Assembly: GCA_050633645.1 (NCBI GenBank)
Contig: JBOEGX010000001.1
Coordinates: 620,001 to 684,000 of the forward strand
Direction of reading: 5' to 3'
DNA length: 64,000 nucleotides
Source of the DNA: UBA1672 sp050633645
Lineage (GTDB): Bacteria; Pseudomonadota; Alphaproteobacteria; Micavibrionales; Micavibrionaceae
The notes beneath the pieces were generated by a model. It did no database searches and was not told the DNA's origin. It was given only the letters and a program-made list of their open reading frames with translations. Positions 37,216 through 46,352 of the stretch are shown in pieces. The stretch's first letter is position 1. Each line of letters begins with the position of its first letter. The position numbers were made by a program, and so were the translations under genes.

Positions 37216-37707
37216 TCACCCATCTATCTCAATGCCTGGGCGGATTGGGGTAACGGTGGCACGTGGCCTTGTGTCTGGTTCATAGCTTTTTACGACATTA
37301 TCGAAATATCCCAAATGCACTTTTGTGCTTGGAATTTCTGCTGATGGATCGTGCTCTAATATATAATCAGTGAAAATCTTTTCGGCATGTTTAAATGTCG
37401 TTTGAATTTCCTTCAATTCATAATATGTGTCCAAATCACCCGCATCAGGTTTCAGCTTATGAAATACTCCCCCTAAATTCATGGCATAATCATTCAAAGC
37501 ATCTAAATACCCTGTGGCGTTATCAACCGCCATGCCATCGCTAAGATGTATGATTTTCGTGCCCCCGTCATCCTCGACATATTGCATCATGCACTTCACA
37601 TCATCATGTTTTTTACCGGCAAGCTTCAATGCATCTTCAAGCGTTTCAGGGTCTTTGAACGGCTTAAACAGTTTTTCTAAGAATTGGGTGGTAATAGATT
37701 TATCCAT
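37216..37707 (-). CDS. Cargo hypothetical protein, 163 aa
   Basis: A soluble acidic protein with a Pro/Arg-rich C-terminal end. No family recognised. First gene of a two-gene cargo unit with its own promoter (37,740) and terminator (36,539), set between the large terminase and the lysis genes. Confidence 0.65.
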   Translation of the reverse strand: MDKSITTQFLEKLFKPFKDPETLEDALKLAGKKHDDVKCMMQYVEDDGGTKIIHLSDGMAVDNATGYLDALNDYAMNLGGVFHKLKPDAGDLDTYYELKEIQTTFKHAEKIFTDYILEHDPSAEIPSTKVHLGYFDNVVKSYEPDTRPRATVTPIRPGIEIDG

Positions 37708-37739
37708 TTTTACATTTACTCTGGTTTTTTTATAGGTGC

Positions 37740-37769
37740 ATCCTAATATATTTGTAATAAATATGTCAA
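37740..37769 (-). promoter_or_regulatory. Promoter for cargo unit 36,593-37,707
   Basis: TTGACA, 18 bases, TAGGAT on the minus strand, 33 bases before the ATG. Confidence 0.75.
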
Positions 37770-37779
37770 TTTATTGTAA

Positions 37780-39270
37780 CTATACTTTAAAATCACTGGT
37801 CACTTTATGTGTTTTATTACCCCTCATCCAGCTTGGCATCCGCCTGCCATAGCACCTCTCTAACCGATCTGGGTGCAGGGATAGTGCGCCCGCCACCGCG
37901 TCCAGACCATCATCATGCCCCTTTGCGCTTTCGGGTCGCCATTCGCGCATTTCCATGACAAAGGGGGTTTTTTGTACGCTGCTATGCACATAGAGGCGCT
38001 TGGCCGCGAGAAGCGCATCAAACCCTTCTAAAATACGCTGCGCCTTTGCCTTGCGGTTATGCACATCTTGCACACGGCACGGCGTGTTTTTCCTGCCAAA
38101 ATACGTCCTTAAAATCCCAGGCAAGAATTTCGCAAGACCGTTATCCTCTACCGCGATAAATGGCAGGTAAAAACGTCTCACAATTTTTTCAACCACATCG
38201 CATTGTTCATCCGCGCTATTTTTATCGTCTGTGATTGGGGGCAGTTTTATATATTCCACATGCTGTACATAGTAATTTCCACCCTCATCCCCGTATACAA
38301 CGGCGACGACGCTGTTATCTCCACCGTTTTTCGCCAATGCAGGATCCCACCAACACGTTGCCGCCACGACTTTTTGATGCCCAATGAATAGCTCGCCAAG
38401 CTCCTTCACATATTCGACATCTGCGCTATAAAATTGCAACAAATCGGCGTCCAAGCGTCCCTCCATAATATTAACAGGGCGAAGCATCATCTGGCTTTCA
38501 AATTTATTGGGGCCGGCATCGGTTTTGATATTTTCAATTTCATCCATGTCATAGCGCTCTGGCCACGCGCTCTCACCTTTATTCGTGATAATCGGCAGGC
38601 TCAGACGTTTGAAATTGCCTAGGAACTCGCGCTCTTCCCCTATTTCGGTGCGCGGGACATCGGCATAAATCGAAAAATACGTATGGGGGGTACCGACATA
38701 AAGCTGCGTTCCGCCCGCCACCAATATATAAGGGATTTCAGACAGGCGCGTTCGCAAATTCTCTCGCTTTTCGGCGCTGTCACAGGTGTTGGGAACCTCT
38801 ACATCATCGCAAATCACGATGTCGGCGCGGCTGCCTGTTATATTGCTGGTCACGCCATGGGCAATCATTGACGGATCACGAAGCTCGGTGTCCCTGTTTA
38901 CCGTGAACCGATCACTCGCCCATTGATCGGGAGATTTAGGCTTTAGCCCTTTGGTTAAGGGATGGCGCTCTATCGTGCGTTTCACGTTACGTACCATCTT
39001 CCCCGCAAGTTTTGCATCCGCCGCCAAGACCAGAATACGGATATCAGGGGAGGTATAGATCAACCACGCGGCGAACACACCGACAATGCTTGATTTTCCT
39101 GCGCTCCTAAATGCCATAAGAAGAAGCCGTTTATCGCCCCTGCTCCATGCGCCCTCCAGCCACATTGCGATGGTCAAATGGAAAAGCGGTGTTTTAAAAT
39201 TCTGGCGCTGATTCCACAGCACTAAAAAAAGGCGGAAATCCGCCTTGGTCATTGGTTCGTTCATATTCAT
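37780..39270 (-). CDS. Phage terminase large subunit
   Basis: 496 residues. ATPase domain with Walker A A-F-R-S-A-G-K-S-S (53-61) and Walker B I-V-I-C-D-D-V-E (151-158), and a C-terminal RNase-H-like nuclease with D-P-A-L near 315, V-E-D-N near 399 and a final D-G-L-D-A near 465. This is the packaging motor of the T7 gp19-like type. The start may be ATG 39,264, which has better spacing from AAAGG. It is preceded directly by a cargo terminator. Confidence 0.93.
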   Translation of the reverse strand: MNMNEPMTKADFRLFLVLWNQRQNFKTPLFHLTIAMWLEGAWSRGDKRLLLMAFRSAGKSSIVGVFAAWLIYTSPDIRILVLAADAKLAGKMVRNVKRTIERHPLTKGLKPKSPDQWASDRFTVNRDTELRDPSMIAHGVTSNITGSRADIVICDDVEVPNTCDSAEKRENLRTRLSEIPYILVAGGTQLYVGTPHTYFSIYADVPRTEIGEEREFLGNFKRLSLPIITNKGESAWPERYDMDEIENIKTDAGPNKFESQMMLRPVNIMEGRLDADLLQFYSADVEYVKELGELFIGHQKVVAATCWWDPALAKNGGDNSVVAVVYGDEGGNYYVQHVEYIKLPPITDDKNSADEQCDVVEKIVRRFYLPFIAVEDNGLAKFLPGILRTYFGRKNTPCRVQDVHNRKAKAQRILEGFDALLAAKRLYVHSSVQKTPFVMEMREWRPESAKGHDDGLDAVAGALSLHPDRLERCYGRRMPSWMRGNKTHKVTSDFKV

Positions 39271-39284
39271 ATGCCTTTAAAATG

Positions 39285-39308
39285 AAAAACCCCGCTCAAT
39301 GGCGGGGT
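39285..39308 (-). terminator. Intrinsic terminator before terminase
   Basis: CCCCGC / GCGGGG stem, six-base loop, T-run on the minus strand. It ends the cargo gene at 39,329. Confidence 0.88.
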
Positions 39309-39328
39309 TATAAATTATTAATTCTTTA

Positions 39329-40777
39329 TCATCCATATATATGATGTGACGGATGAGCCCTATCATCCGTGTGTTTTGCATGCGCCAAGTCATTAATAAC
39401 ATCAAATTTCTTGCTCAATTCTTGTGCATTTTCTCTAAATACGCGACGATTTTCCCGCTCGCTATCCATATTAATTTCTTCATAATCATTGGGCCTATTC
39501 TTGATAATCCCCCCCAGGTTTGGTTCCTCCAATGATTTTTCATATAAAGACACAAAAACTTTTTCTATTTCTGCACTCGTTTCTGCCACGTGCTTGATCA
39601 CATCGCTTTTCTCTTGAACAGAAAATTTCTGATGCCTTCCAAGGGATTTTTCTACGCGGTTTAAATGCTTCTCTCCCTCACTTATTTTACGATTTATATG
39701 TGCGTAGGAAATAGACGAGCTATCAGTGCCATCGCGATTTTCTTGACAATTTTTTACGTCAGCGGCCAACAATACAGTGTATTTTGCTCTGTCCAAACGT
39801 TCTATCACGTGATTTGCATCATGTTTAAGCCCGATAAAAGCGTCTGATTGTTGCAAACACACGTCATATATTTCGGCTTCGACATTTAAATAAACTTCGG
39901 TTGCAATGGAGCCAACCTCACGGGACACATTTTCATATGGCTTCCATTTTGGTTCTGTTGAATCCCCGTTCACACTAGGGTCAAAATCACCCTTCTCATA
40001 TTCCATGTCTATGATTTTCAAACATTTATGAAGTTCTTCATCAGGAATACGATGGGCAAGTGCCACTGGAAAACCAGAGATAAAACTTTTTAACTTATTT
40101 AATTCTGCACTCATTTTTTCTTGGAATTCTGTGTAGGCTGCTTCTGCTTCTTTGCTTTGGGAATCAAATGTATCAGCCTTTGCTTTGAGAGCCGCCTTAA
40201 TATCATCCTTAAGATTAACATTCAAAATTTTACGCATTTTTTTATCATCAATAATTTTCAGCTCTTCTCCAGCAACGAAAACAACCAAATCCACAGAATT
40301 GATTACCTCAGGTGTTTCATTCAGCTTATCAAATCGTGTGGCATTTGACGAAATCATTTCCTGTTTTACTGATTCCATTTTGGGGTCTTTGTTCAAAACA
40401 TGCTGTACAAATTCAGCGAAGCGTTCAACCGTGTTTGTTAAATCTTCCGCATGAACTTCTATACCTCCCGACGCCATCTCCTCTTCCAGTTGTTGCACCT
40501 GAGAGACAGCGGCCTTCATTTTATGGATATGAGTATATTCATTTGTGATTTCGATGACATCATTTTCGCCCGTTAGAACGACGTTTCTTATTTTTATTGA
40601 TGAATTTTTAACACTCATATCAGGGCCAAGATTAGCAATCTCAAGGGTCAATTTCATGAGTTCATTGCCTAACTGCGACTCTTTATTGTTTCTTATTATT
40701 TCATTGCTATCATTAACATTATTGGTATCGCCTATCAAACCAAATAGCTTTGTAATATTCCAATTCAATTTCGCCAT
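39329..40777 (-). CDS. Cargo coiled-coil protein, 482 aa
   Basis: From ATG 40,777 (M-A-K-L-N-W); an upstream in-frame start adds 13 residues and lacks a binding site. Long, charged, mostly helical, with several coiled-coil stretches (for example E-A-E-A-A-Y-T-E-F-Q-E-K). No membrane segment. A TTGACT box at 40,841 may be its -35. Largest of the cargo proteins; no known domain. Confidence 0.7.
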   Translation of the reverse strand: MAKLNWNITKLFGLIGDTNNVNDSNEIIRNNKESQLGNELMKLTLEIANLGPDMSVKNSSIKIRNVVLTGENDVIEITNEYTHIHKMKAAVSQVQQLEEEMASGGIEVHAEDLTNTVERFAEFVQHVLNKDPKMESVKQEMISSNATRFDKLNETPEVINSVDLVVFVAGEELKIIDDKKMRKILNVNLKDDIKAALKAKADTFDSQSKEAEAAYTEFQEKMSAELNKLKSFISGFPVALAHRIPDEELHKCLKIIDMEYEKGDFDPSVNGDSTEPKWKPYENVSREVGSIATEVYLNVEAEIYDVCLQQSDAFIGLKHDANHVIERLDRAKYTVLLAADVKNCQENRDGTDSSSISYAHINRKISEGEKHLNRVEKSLGRHQKFSVQEKSDVIKHVAETSAEIEKVFVSLYEKSLEEPNLGGIIKNRPNDYEEINMDSERENRRVFRENAQELSKKFDVINDLAHAKHTDDRAHPSHHIYG

Positions 40778-40856
40778 TTCTCTTATCCCATATTTATGTA
40801 TTTTTTTAATATGCACCTATTTGCCATATCGCAGTGATAAAGTCAAATTTTACGCA

Positions 40857-40885
40857 TAAAAAAACGCCCATCAGGCGCTGTTTTG
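40857..40885 (-). terminator. Intrinsic terminator between two cargo genes
   Basis: CGCC / GGCG core stem, extended through a two-base bulge by AAAAC / GTTTT, with seven Ts on the minus strand. Confidence 0.8.
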
Positions 40886-40907
40886 TTTCAATTATCTATT
40901 TTTCGTT

Positions 40908-41612
40908 TTATGCCTCAGGCACGCCGTTAAAGCACACTTCAACATCAACTTCGCGGCGGTTATACCGATCAACAAAGTTATGCATTTTAATACGATCAGG
41001 TGAAATACCAAGGCTGGTTAGCCTCTCCCTGATATGCTCCAACCTTCTGTCTACCGTTCTTTTATTGATGTCTTCATATCTATCTTTTATTTTATTAAAA
41101 TCATCTGTTAGGTTTTCGCGTTTTTCAGGAGGAAGATCTTGTATATCTTTATAATAATTCGTGGCGTGCCCAGATAAAATAAATAAAACCGTTTCATCAT
41201 CAATGACATGTTGCGGAATGCTATCAAAAAACCCTGCATTGTCATTTGTGCTTTTCGCATTTTTTTCAAATTCAAAGGGCAATGTTTTTGGCTCTGCACT
41301 TGGCATCCAGAACATTGAATATATTGCGCCCTCTAACATAAATTCACGCAAAGGGTCTTGTCCAAATACCATGTTATTATACCCCGGCGCGGGGCAGAAC
41401 ATTGCATCATCTTGATGATTGAAAATGTTTATCTCTTCGTTTTCAGAATTATGCCTAAGAACATCAAGCACAGCGTATTTTATATCCGTCCATAAATTAC
41501 TTTTTAGAGCCATAGCGCCCACCAAAACGGCAAATATAACGCCAACGGGAAGCATAGACATATCCCCGCCATCGCCCTTACCGTCATCTAATGCTGATTT
41601 TTTACCGGCCAT
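40908..41612 (-). CDS. Cargo membrane protein with OmpA/MotB-like domain
   Basis: 234 residues. One transmembrane helix near 20-38, a variable middle, then an OmpA-like peptidoglycan-binding domain: V-L-F-I-L-S-G-H-A-T near 146, N-K-R-T-V-D-R-R-L-E-H-I near 184, L-G-I-S-P-D-R-I near 204 and N-R-R-E-V-D-V-E near 221. The family's G-H-T-D and N-R-R-V-E-I motifs are recognisable but altered. It would tether the inner membrane to the wall. Unusual inside a phage late region; independent transcription likely. Confidence 0.75.
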   Translation of the reverse strand: MAGKKSALDDGKGDGGDMSMLPVGVIFAVLVGAMALKSNLWTDIKYAVLDVLRHNSENEEINIFNHQDDAMFCPAPGYNNMVFGQDPLREFMLEGAIYSMFWMPSAEPKTLPFEFEKNAKSTNDNAGFFDSIPQHVIDDETVLFILSGHATNYYKDIQDLPPEKRENLTDDFNKIKDRYEDINKRTVDRRLEHIRERLTSLGISPDRIKMHNFVDRYNRREVDVEVCFNGVPEA

Positions 41613-41677
41613 TTTTCACCCTGTTATTCTTAACCACCTTGCGGTGATAGAATAGATATAGTGTTTTTGTCTAAAAA

Positions 41678-42004
41678 TCAAATTTCGGTGATTTGCGCGA
41701 TTTCTTTTTCTGCGTTATTCAACATGATGAGCAACTCTTCTTGCTCTTTTTTATATTTTTGATCCGTGTCTTCCTTGCTCACCACCGCGGTTTGCCGCGC
41801 CAATTTCGTCAGCAATTCCACATGCGCCAGAGCAACCTTACAGGCATCGTGCTTTTTCTTTGCATCCACAAAATTGGTTTCTTTGGTTTCCTTATCAATC
41901 GGGTGATGCACGGTAATCATTTTATATGAGGTAATTGCCCGCTCTAACGCTTTTGGTAGGAATCTAGTGATGCGCTCGCGTACGCCTTCTTCGAGGGATG
42001 TCAT
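41678..42004 (-). CDS. Phage core protein, possible small terminase subunit
   Basis: 108 residues behind AAAGGAG and the leader motif (42,035), so it is a core gene. All-helical, charged, with a C-terminal coiled coil. It is the first core gene upstream of the large terminase (only cargo intervenes), the usual position of the small terminase. No HTH is obvious; the call rests on size, helicity and position. Confidence 0.5.
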   Translation of the reverse strand: MTSLEEGVRERITRFLPKALERAITSYKMITVHHPIDKETKETNFVDAKKKHDACKVALAHVELLTKLARQTAVVSKEDTDQKYKKEQEELLIMLNNAEKEIAQITEI

Positions 42005-42034
42005 AGTATCTCCTTTGGTTTTGGTAAACTGTAA

Positions 42035-42045
42035 TTCAGGTACAA
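42035..42045 (-). repeat. Recurrent core-gene leader motif
   Basis: TTCAGGTACAA on the plus strand, directly beside the terminator T-run and 31 bases before the start at 42,004. Confidence 0.5.
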
Positions 42046-42071
42046 AAAAACCGCCCTTATGTGGGGCGGTT
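42042..42071 (-). terminator. Intrinsic terminator
   Basis: AACCGCCC / GGGCGGTT stem (8 bp) with T-run on the minus strand; ends the 67-residue cargo gene. Confidence 0.9.
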
Positions 42072-42095
42072 AACTTTCGTTATGAATGACCAACT

Positions 42096-42299
42096 CTATG
42101 GCGACGGGTCACCATTATCAGGTGGTGACGTTGGTTTTTGAATTTTACCCAGCCCGCCCATTTTTTCATTTAATTTTCTTCTAACAAAATCAACATCATC
42201 TTGCGTGACATCCAACTGCCCTTCATTCGAAGATTCCATTTTATCTGAACCGCTTAACTTATTCCAATCTGGCATACCAGTATTATCATTATCAGCCAT
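42096..42299 (-). CDS. Small cargo protein, 67 aa
   Basis: Polar, Asp/Asn/Ser rich, likely disordered, with D-D-V-D-F-V-R-R-K-L-N-E-K-M-G-G as its only helical segment. Strong ribosome binding site (AAGGGGA), near-consensus promoter and strong terminator: a compact complete unit. No family recognised. Confidence 0.65.
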   Translation of the reverse strand: MADNDNTGMPDWNKLSGSDKMESSNEGQLDVTQDDVDFVRRKLNEKMGGLGKIQKPTSPPDNGDPSP

Positions 42300-42328
42300 C
42301 TAAATCCCCTTTTTATTTTTATCTCGCT

Positions 42329-42357
42329 ATCCTATCCACGCACTGTGTATCTGTCAA
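42329..42357 (-). promoter_or_regulatory. Promoter for 67-aa cargo gene
   Basis: TTGACA, 17 bases, TAGGAT on the minus strand. Confidence 0.75.
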
Positions 42358-42406
42358 ATTATGCTATAATCGTGATATAATAAACCACTGTCCGCCATCG
42401 GAATTT

Positions 42407-42895
42407 CTACGGCGCAATAACTATTGTATCAAAATATTTAACCAGCTTGTCCTTAGCGGCTTTTCGAATTTGCTTTCCTATGCCTTGCTCATCGCCATTC
42501 ATCATAACAACGTCGCAATGTGCATCATTGTCATTTTGTGGCGTATGTTTTACCGTGAATGATATATCTCTTTCCTTCACATCTCTTATCTGACCAACAT
42601 TCGCACTAACATATCCGTAATATTGCTCTTGTTTGGCATCAGGGTTAGAGGCTCTACGCAAATTTGTCTGATTACATTTTTCTTGCCCCTGCTCATGGCA
42701 CGCCGATATAACATCCCCTGCAAACAAGCGCATACAATTCACAGATTCTTCTCTTAAACCTGTCTTTTTATTTATTTGAAACTGAAAATTATTTTTCAAA
42801 TCAAGCTGAGGAACACCAGCTTTTAAAGCAATATCCTTCGGATCCAAAAGCGTACGACTTACGACATCCTTATCGATTATTTCTTTTGTTTCCAT
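42407..42895 (-). CDS. Third protein of the TIGR04255 cassette
   Basis: 162 residues. Soluble, mixed fold, with three Cys in the middle (C-M-R-L, A-C-H-E, K-C-N-Q). No family recognised. It overlaps the previous gene by 26 bases, so translation is coupled. Last gene of the three-gene cassette; a weak CGCC/GGCG hairpin follows its stop. Confidence 0.65.
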   Translation of the reverse strand: METKEIIDKDVVSRTLLDPKDIALKAGVPQLDLKNNFQFQINKKTGLREESVNCMRLFAGDVISACHEQGQEKCNQTNLRRASNPDAKQEQYYGYVSANVGQIRDVKERDISFTVKHTPQNDNDAHCDVVMMNGDEQGIGKQIRKAAKDKLVKYFDTIVIAP

Positions 42896-43379
42896 TCTTC
42901 TTTGCCCGATAAGGTGAACTTGGCAAATGAACCTTGATTTTGTCAGGAAAGAAACCGCCTGATATAAACTTCAACTCACCCTCTTCTATTAAATAATCAA
43001 CGCTATTGTCCTTGTTTAATCGACTTAAATAAATATACAAACCATCAATCATCATATGCAATACTTCACCGCTCTCTAGCGTCCAGGCCAAGGCGACTGT
43101 CTCTTCCATATCTGGTGATATTTTATCAGGATAGGCAAAACCAAACGGCAATTCCTTTATAAAATTTTCGGTTGTGTGCAAACTGGCATGACTAGGGGCG
43201 GTCGCGCCAAAGCCATTCCAATCATTCTTCAAACCTCGCATATATTCGATTGCCTGAAGCAGCTCTTCACGCTCTTTTGGCGTCACGGTGCCTTCTTCGA
43301 TCGTCGTTTCGGGCGGTTGAACATATGATATCTCACCACCAAGGAAACCATGATTATCTTTTCTATTTACTGCGTACAT
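42870..43379 (-). CDS. Companion of TIGR04255 protein (W-N-G-F-G-A motif)
   Basis: 169 residues. Contains a helix then L-K-N-D-W-N-G-F-G-A-T-A-P-S near 51-64, a motif I associate with small proteins that accompany TIGR04255 genes, followed by a beta-rich part. It overlaps the upstream gene by 17 bases and the downstream one by 26. The biochemical role is unknown; the coupling implies a complex. Confidence 0.65.
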   Translation of the reverse strand: MYAVNRKDNHGFLGGEISYVQPPETTIEEGTVTPKEREELLQAIEYMRGLKNDWNGFGATAPSHASLHTTENFIKELPFGFAYPDKISPDMEETVALAWTLESGEVLHMMIDGLYIYLSRLNKDNSVDYLIEEGELKFISGGFFPDKIKVHLPSSPYRAKKNGNKRNNR

Positions 43380-44184
43380 CTTTGCCCCATTTCTTGTGCA
43401 TTGTAGACACCGTTAAATCATCAAAGCCCCGAACGATATGCTCATGCGCCTGATCGTACCATGATAACATAGATTTTATATTCTTGTCGAAAGGCGATGC
43501 GTATTGCCCCCTGATTGTTATATCAAAACGCAAGACAGGCTTACCATCCGTGATTTGTTGAGCCGAATATGCATTCGCCAGCATACGTCCATTTAAATCT
43601 GGCAACTCAAATTCCCACAAACCATTATATTTCGATGGTTCTGGCAAAAAGCTGTGCCCGTCATGCCATACTGCATCCTTAAGACATTTCCCGATATTCG
43701 GCGCACCGCCAAAATCTTCGAAAGGGATGATATTCACATACATCAATTCCAAAGTGTCATACGCAATGGTTTTTTTATGGCTTTTCGCGAATTTTTCAAG
43801 TGCATTTAGAACATGTTCAAATTTCTTTATCACATGCGGATAGCGCGGATAATTATTACCGTTTTTTAATTTTCGCCAATTAAAAGCCAACCTATCCTGC
43901 TGAAACTGGATTAATTCAGCCTCATCTTTACTTAAAAACCAGACCCTTGGAATCTCACATGATGGATCAACTAAAGATATCCTGTTTTCCTTTTGCGTTC
44001 CTGGCATCGGTGACATCATTTCGCGATTTTGTGTGTTTGGGAAATCCTCTCTCCCAAATAATCCCCACAAATCTCCCAGATACGGCGCGGGGAAACCGTG
44101 CAGATCTTCGAATTGCACAGAAATAGCCACTTCCGATACGGGTGGTTTTTTATAATCGGGTAACAATGTCGTTGCTTTTCTCAT
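43363..44184 (-). CDS. TIGR04255 family protein
   Basis: 273 residues from ATG 44,184 (a TTG lies three codons upstream). The N-terminal pattern Y-K-K-P-P-V-S-E-V-A-I-S-V-Q-F near 10-24 and the late L-R-F-D-I-T-I-R-G segment match TIGR04255, a sporadically distributed family found on phages, plasmids and islands. Function not established; the patchy distribution and gene coupling would fit an accessory or anti-phage role (inference). First gene of a three-gene overlapping cassette set between tailspike and terminase. Confidence 0.75.
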   Translation of the reverse strand: MRKATTLLPDYKKPPVSEVAISVQFEDLHGFPAPYLGDLWGLFGREDFPNTQNREMMSPMPGTQKENRISLVDPSCEIPRVWFLSKDEAELIQFQQDRLAFNWRKLKNGNNYPRYPHVIKKFEHVLNALEKFAKSHKKTIAYDTLELMYVNIIPFEDFGGAPNIGKCLKDAVWHDGHSFLPEPSKYNGLWEFELPDLNGRMLANAYSAQQITDGKPVLRFDITIRGQYASPFDKNIKSMLSWYDQAHEHIVRGFDDLTVSTMHKKWGKDVRSK

Positions 44185-44244
44185 GACACACAAATAACAG
44201 ATTCTTTCCAGATCGTAGCATAACTATATTAATAAATACACAGT

Positions 44245-46266
44245 TTAGAATTTATTCACAATCCACCAAGCACCGCCATCGGATACCACGGTGATGGCGT
44301 TGTACTGCGAACTCAAAGGTTGTCCATATCCATCGGGGCCTGATGCGCCCTGCTCTGTCACCGTAATCACATTGCTTGATGAGTCCGTCTTTTTGATCGT
44401 CACGGTACGGCCAATGGATTCCGCGGCGTTGGCGGGGGGAAGGCGCGCCGTCATTACCCCTCCATAGGATGAGAGCAAATACGTATCCACTGCCATATCA
44501 ATATCATATGTGCCAGAGCCATCGTAGTATCTCGTATTCCCGCTCGACCTGTTACTCGCAATCACGAACCATTCCGCGCCGTTGGATATCATCATGACAT
44601 AGTCATTTTCCGCGCCAAGGAAGAAATCCTTTCCATCTGCGCCTGCGCCGCTGTCTTCCGTGATTGTAATCACATTGGATGAGCTATCCGTCTTTTTGAC
44701 CACCATCATCGCGCCCACCGCATCGCCCGCATTGGGCAATACAACCTCTAACGCCCCGCCGAAGCTCGACACCAAATGCACCGAATGCGAGGTATCAAGG
44801 CTCACACTGCCGCTTGCATCAATAAATTCCGTATCATAGCGTTGCAACGTCGCGTTCAAATCGGTGACGGTGGTTTTCTGCAAACGGTTTTTATATGGGA
44901 AGCCAGCATTATAGGCGCTATATTCCCCGCCCGATAAATCCCAAATCGCCGCGCCATCAGATGCAGAGAGCAAATTATAAATGCTCGTTTCAATTGACCC
45001 TGCCTCTAATTTAATATTCGGGACGCTGTTAAGACTCTCCGCGTAAGGGTTGATGAGCAGCGTTTTTTCAGTGTTTGCGCCGATGATGAAACACCCCTGC
45101 GCCGTGCCTTTTACATTCGCCTCACAATCGATAAAGGCGTTGTTATATTTCCCGTCCTCCACATAAAACCCTGCGCCCGTAATATCCGCGCCAAGTGAAT
45201 ATGCGCGGCAAGCATAGAATTTATTCGCGTTGGGCGTATCGCCCGCACCGCTGAGGGTCAGGTGAAAGCCATGAACAGCAGGTTGTTCCACCAAGACGCG
45301 GGTAAAATTATTCCAATAGCATGGGTAGTTTGTATTGTTATACCCGTCTAGCTGCACGCCTGTATTGGGCTGGGCGATAGTGACATCGCTCACGCTTGTT
45401 TGCACCACGGGACGGGTCACACCATAGAGCTTTATCCCGATATCGCCGCCCTCAATACGGATATTGGATATGGCGCAATGATCTTCCGTTACCTCAATCA
45501 CGTTGAACGTGTTCGCATTCGCCTGAATAACTGATCCCTGCCCGCTTCCGATGATGCTTTGACGAGCTGTGAGTGTAATCGTAGCGAAAACCAGATACAC
45601 GCCTTCGGGAATAAATACCGAGTCCGCCGCGGCCAATGCATTGATAATCGCATTTGTATCATCGGTGAGGCCATCACCAACCGCGCCGAAATCCTTGATT
45701 GATATCAGGTCAGAGAATTTATCGTGAGAGGTGCGTGTGGATGCGCCGCTGCCGATGGCGGTAAAATCTGGTGCAGCCATAGAACCATCCAATGATACAG
45801 CCACAGGCTCACCATCCCCATCAAAGCCCAGCGCCTTATTCGCCCGTAAGGCTCGATCAGGCAGGATTACGCTCGCAGGGGTTTCATGGTCACCATATTT
45901 TAACATCGTATCATTCTCACGGTTCACCTGTTGAATGGATGCGATGATATAGTCCAGCTCCGAATTAATGCTCCGCGCGCTGAAATCCCCGCCCTCCAAA
46001 TAATCGGTGATGCGCTCAATCTGCAATTCCCGCGATAATGTCACAATCACGCCATTTGCGGGCGCGGTGTCAAACACTACGCTCCCGCCGCTCGTATCGC
46101 CCGCGCCGTTAATCGTGAATCCACTGGCTTGCTTTGCACCGTTTAAATACACGGCTAAGTCCTCACTCGCGAAAATGGGAAAGGCATATTCAAATGTCTC
46201 ATCACTGCCACTCGCGCTATAGCGCACAATCGGAGTGATGTTGGGTATTTTTATATGGTCGGGCAT
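44245..46266 (-). CDS. Tailspike with pectate-lyase-like beta-helix
   Basis: 673 residues. The N-terminal 165 residues resemble the T7 tail-fibre adaptor (F-P-I-F-A-S-E-D-L-A-V-Y-L-N-G, then L-S-R-E-L-Q-I-E-R-I-T-D-Y, E-L-D-Y-I-I-A-S-I-Q). D-F-G-A-V-G-D-G-L-T-D-D-T at 192-204 opens a Pectate_lyase_3 beta-helix. The C-terminal 200 residues hold two tandem repeats, each ending K-K-T-D-S-S-S-N-V-I-T. It would recognise or degrade a surface polysaccharide. RBS AAGGAG. Confidence 0.9.
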   Translation of the reverse strand: MPDHIKIPNITPIVRYSASGSDETFEYAFPIFASEDLAVYLNGAKQASGFTINGAGDTSGGSVVFDTAPANGVIVTLSRELQIERITDYLEGGDFSARSINSELDYIIASIQQVNRENDTMLKYGDHETPASVILPDRALRANKALGFDGDGEPVAVSLDGSMAAPDFTAIGSGASTRTSHDKFSDLISIKDFGAVGDGLTDDTNAIINALAAADSVFIPEGVYLVFATITLTARQSIIGSGQGSVIQANANTFNVIEVTEDHCAISNIRIEGGDIGIKLYGVTRPVVQTSVSDVTIAQPNTGVQLDGYNNTNYPCYWNNFTRVLVEQPAVHGFHLTLSGAGDTPNANKFYACRAYSLGADITGAGFYVEDGKYNNAFIDCEANVKGTAQGCFIIGANTEKTLLINPYAESLNSVPNIKLEAGSIETSIYNLLSASDGAAIWDLSGGEYSAYNAGFPYKNRLQKTTVTDLNATLQRYDTEFIDASGSVSLDTSHSVHLVSSFGGALEVVLPNAGDAVGAMMVVKKTDSSSNVITITEDSGAGADGKDFFLGAENDYVMMISNGAEWFVIASNRSSGNTRYYDGSGTYDIDMAVDTYLLSSYGGVMTARLPPANAAESIGRTVTIKKTDSSSNVITVTEQGASGPDGYGQPLSSQYNAITVVSDGGAWWIVNKF

Positions 46267-46301
46267 TGTTATAACTCCTTAAATTTTCTAATTTTGGGTA
46301 T

Positions 46302-46326
46302 AAAAAAACCGCCTCAAATGGGCGGC
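46302..46326 (-). terminator. Intrinsic terminator before tailspike
   Basis: CCGCC / GGCGG hairpin and seven Ts on the minus strand; ends the three-gene cargo operon 46,353-47,790. Confidence 0.85.
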
Positions 46327-46352
46327 ATGTATCTTATAAATCTTATGTTATT

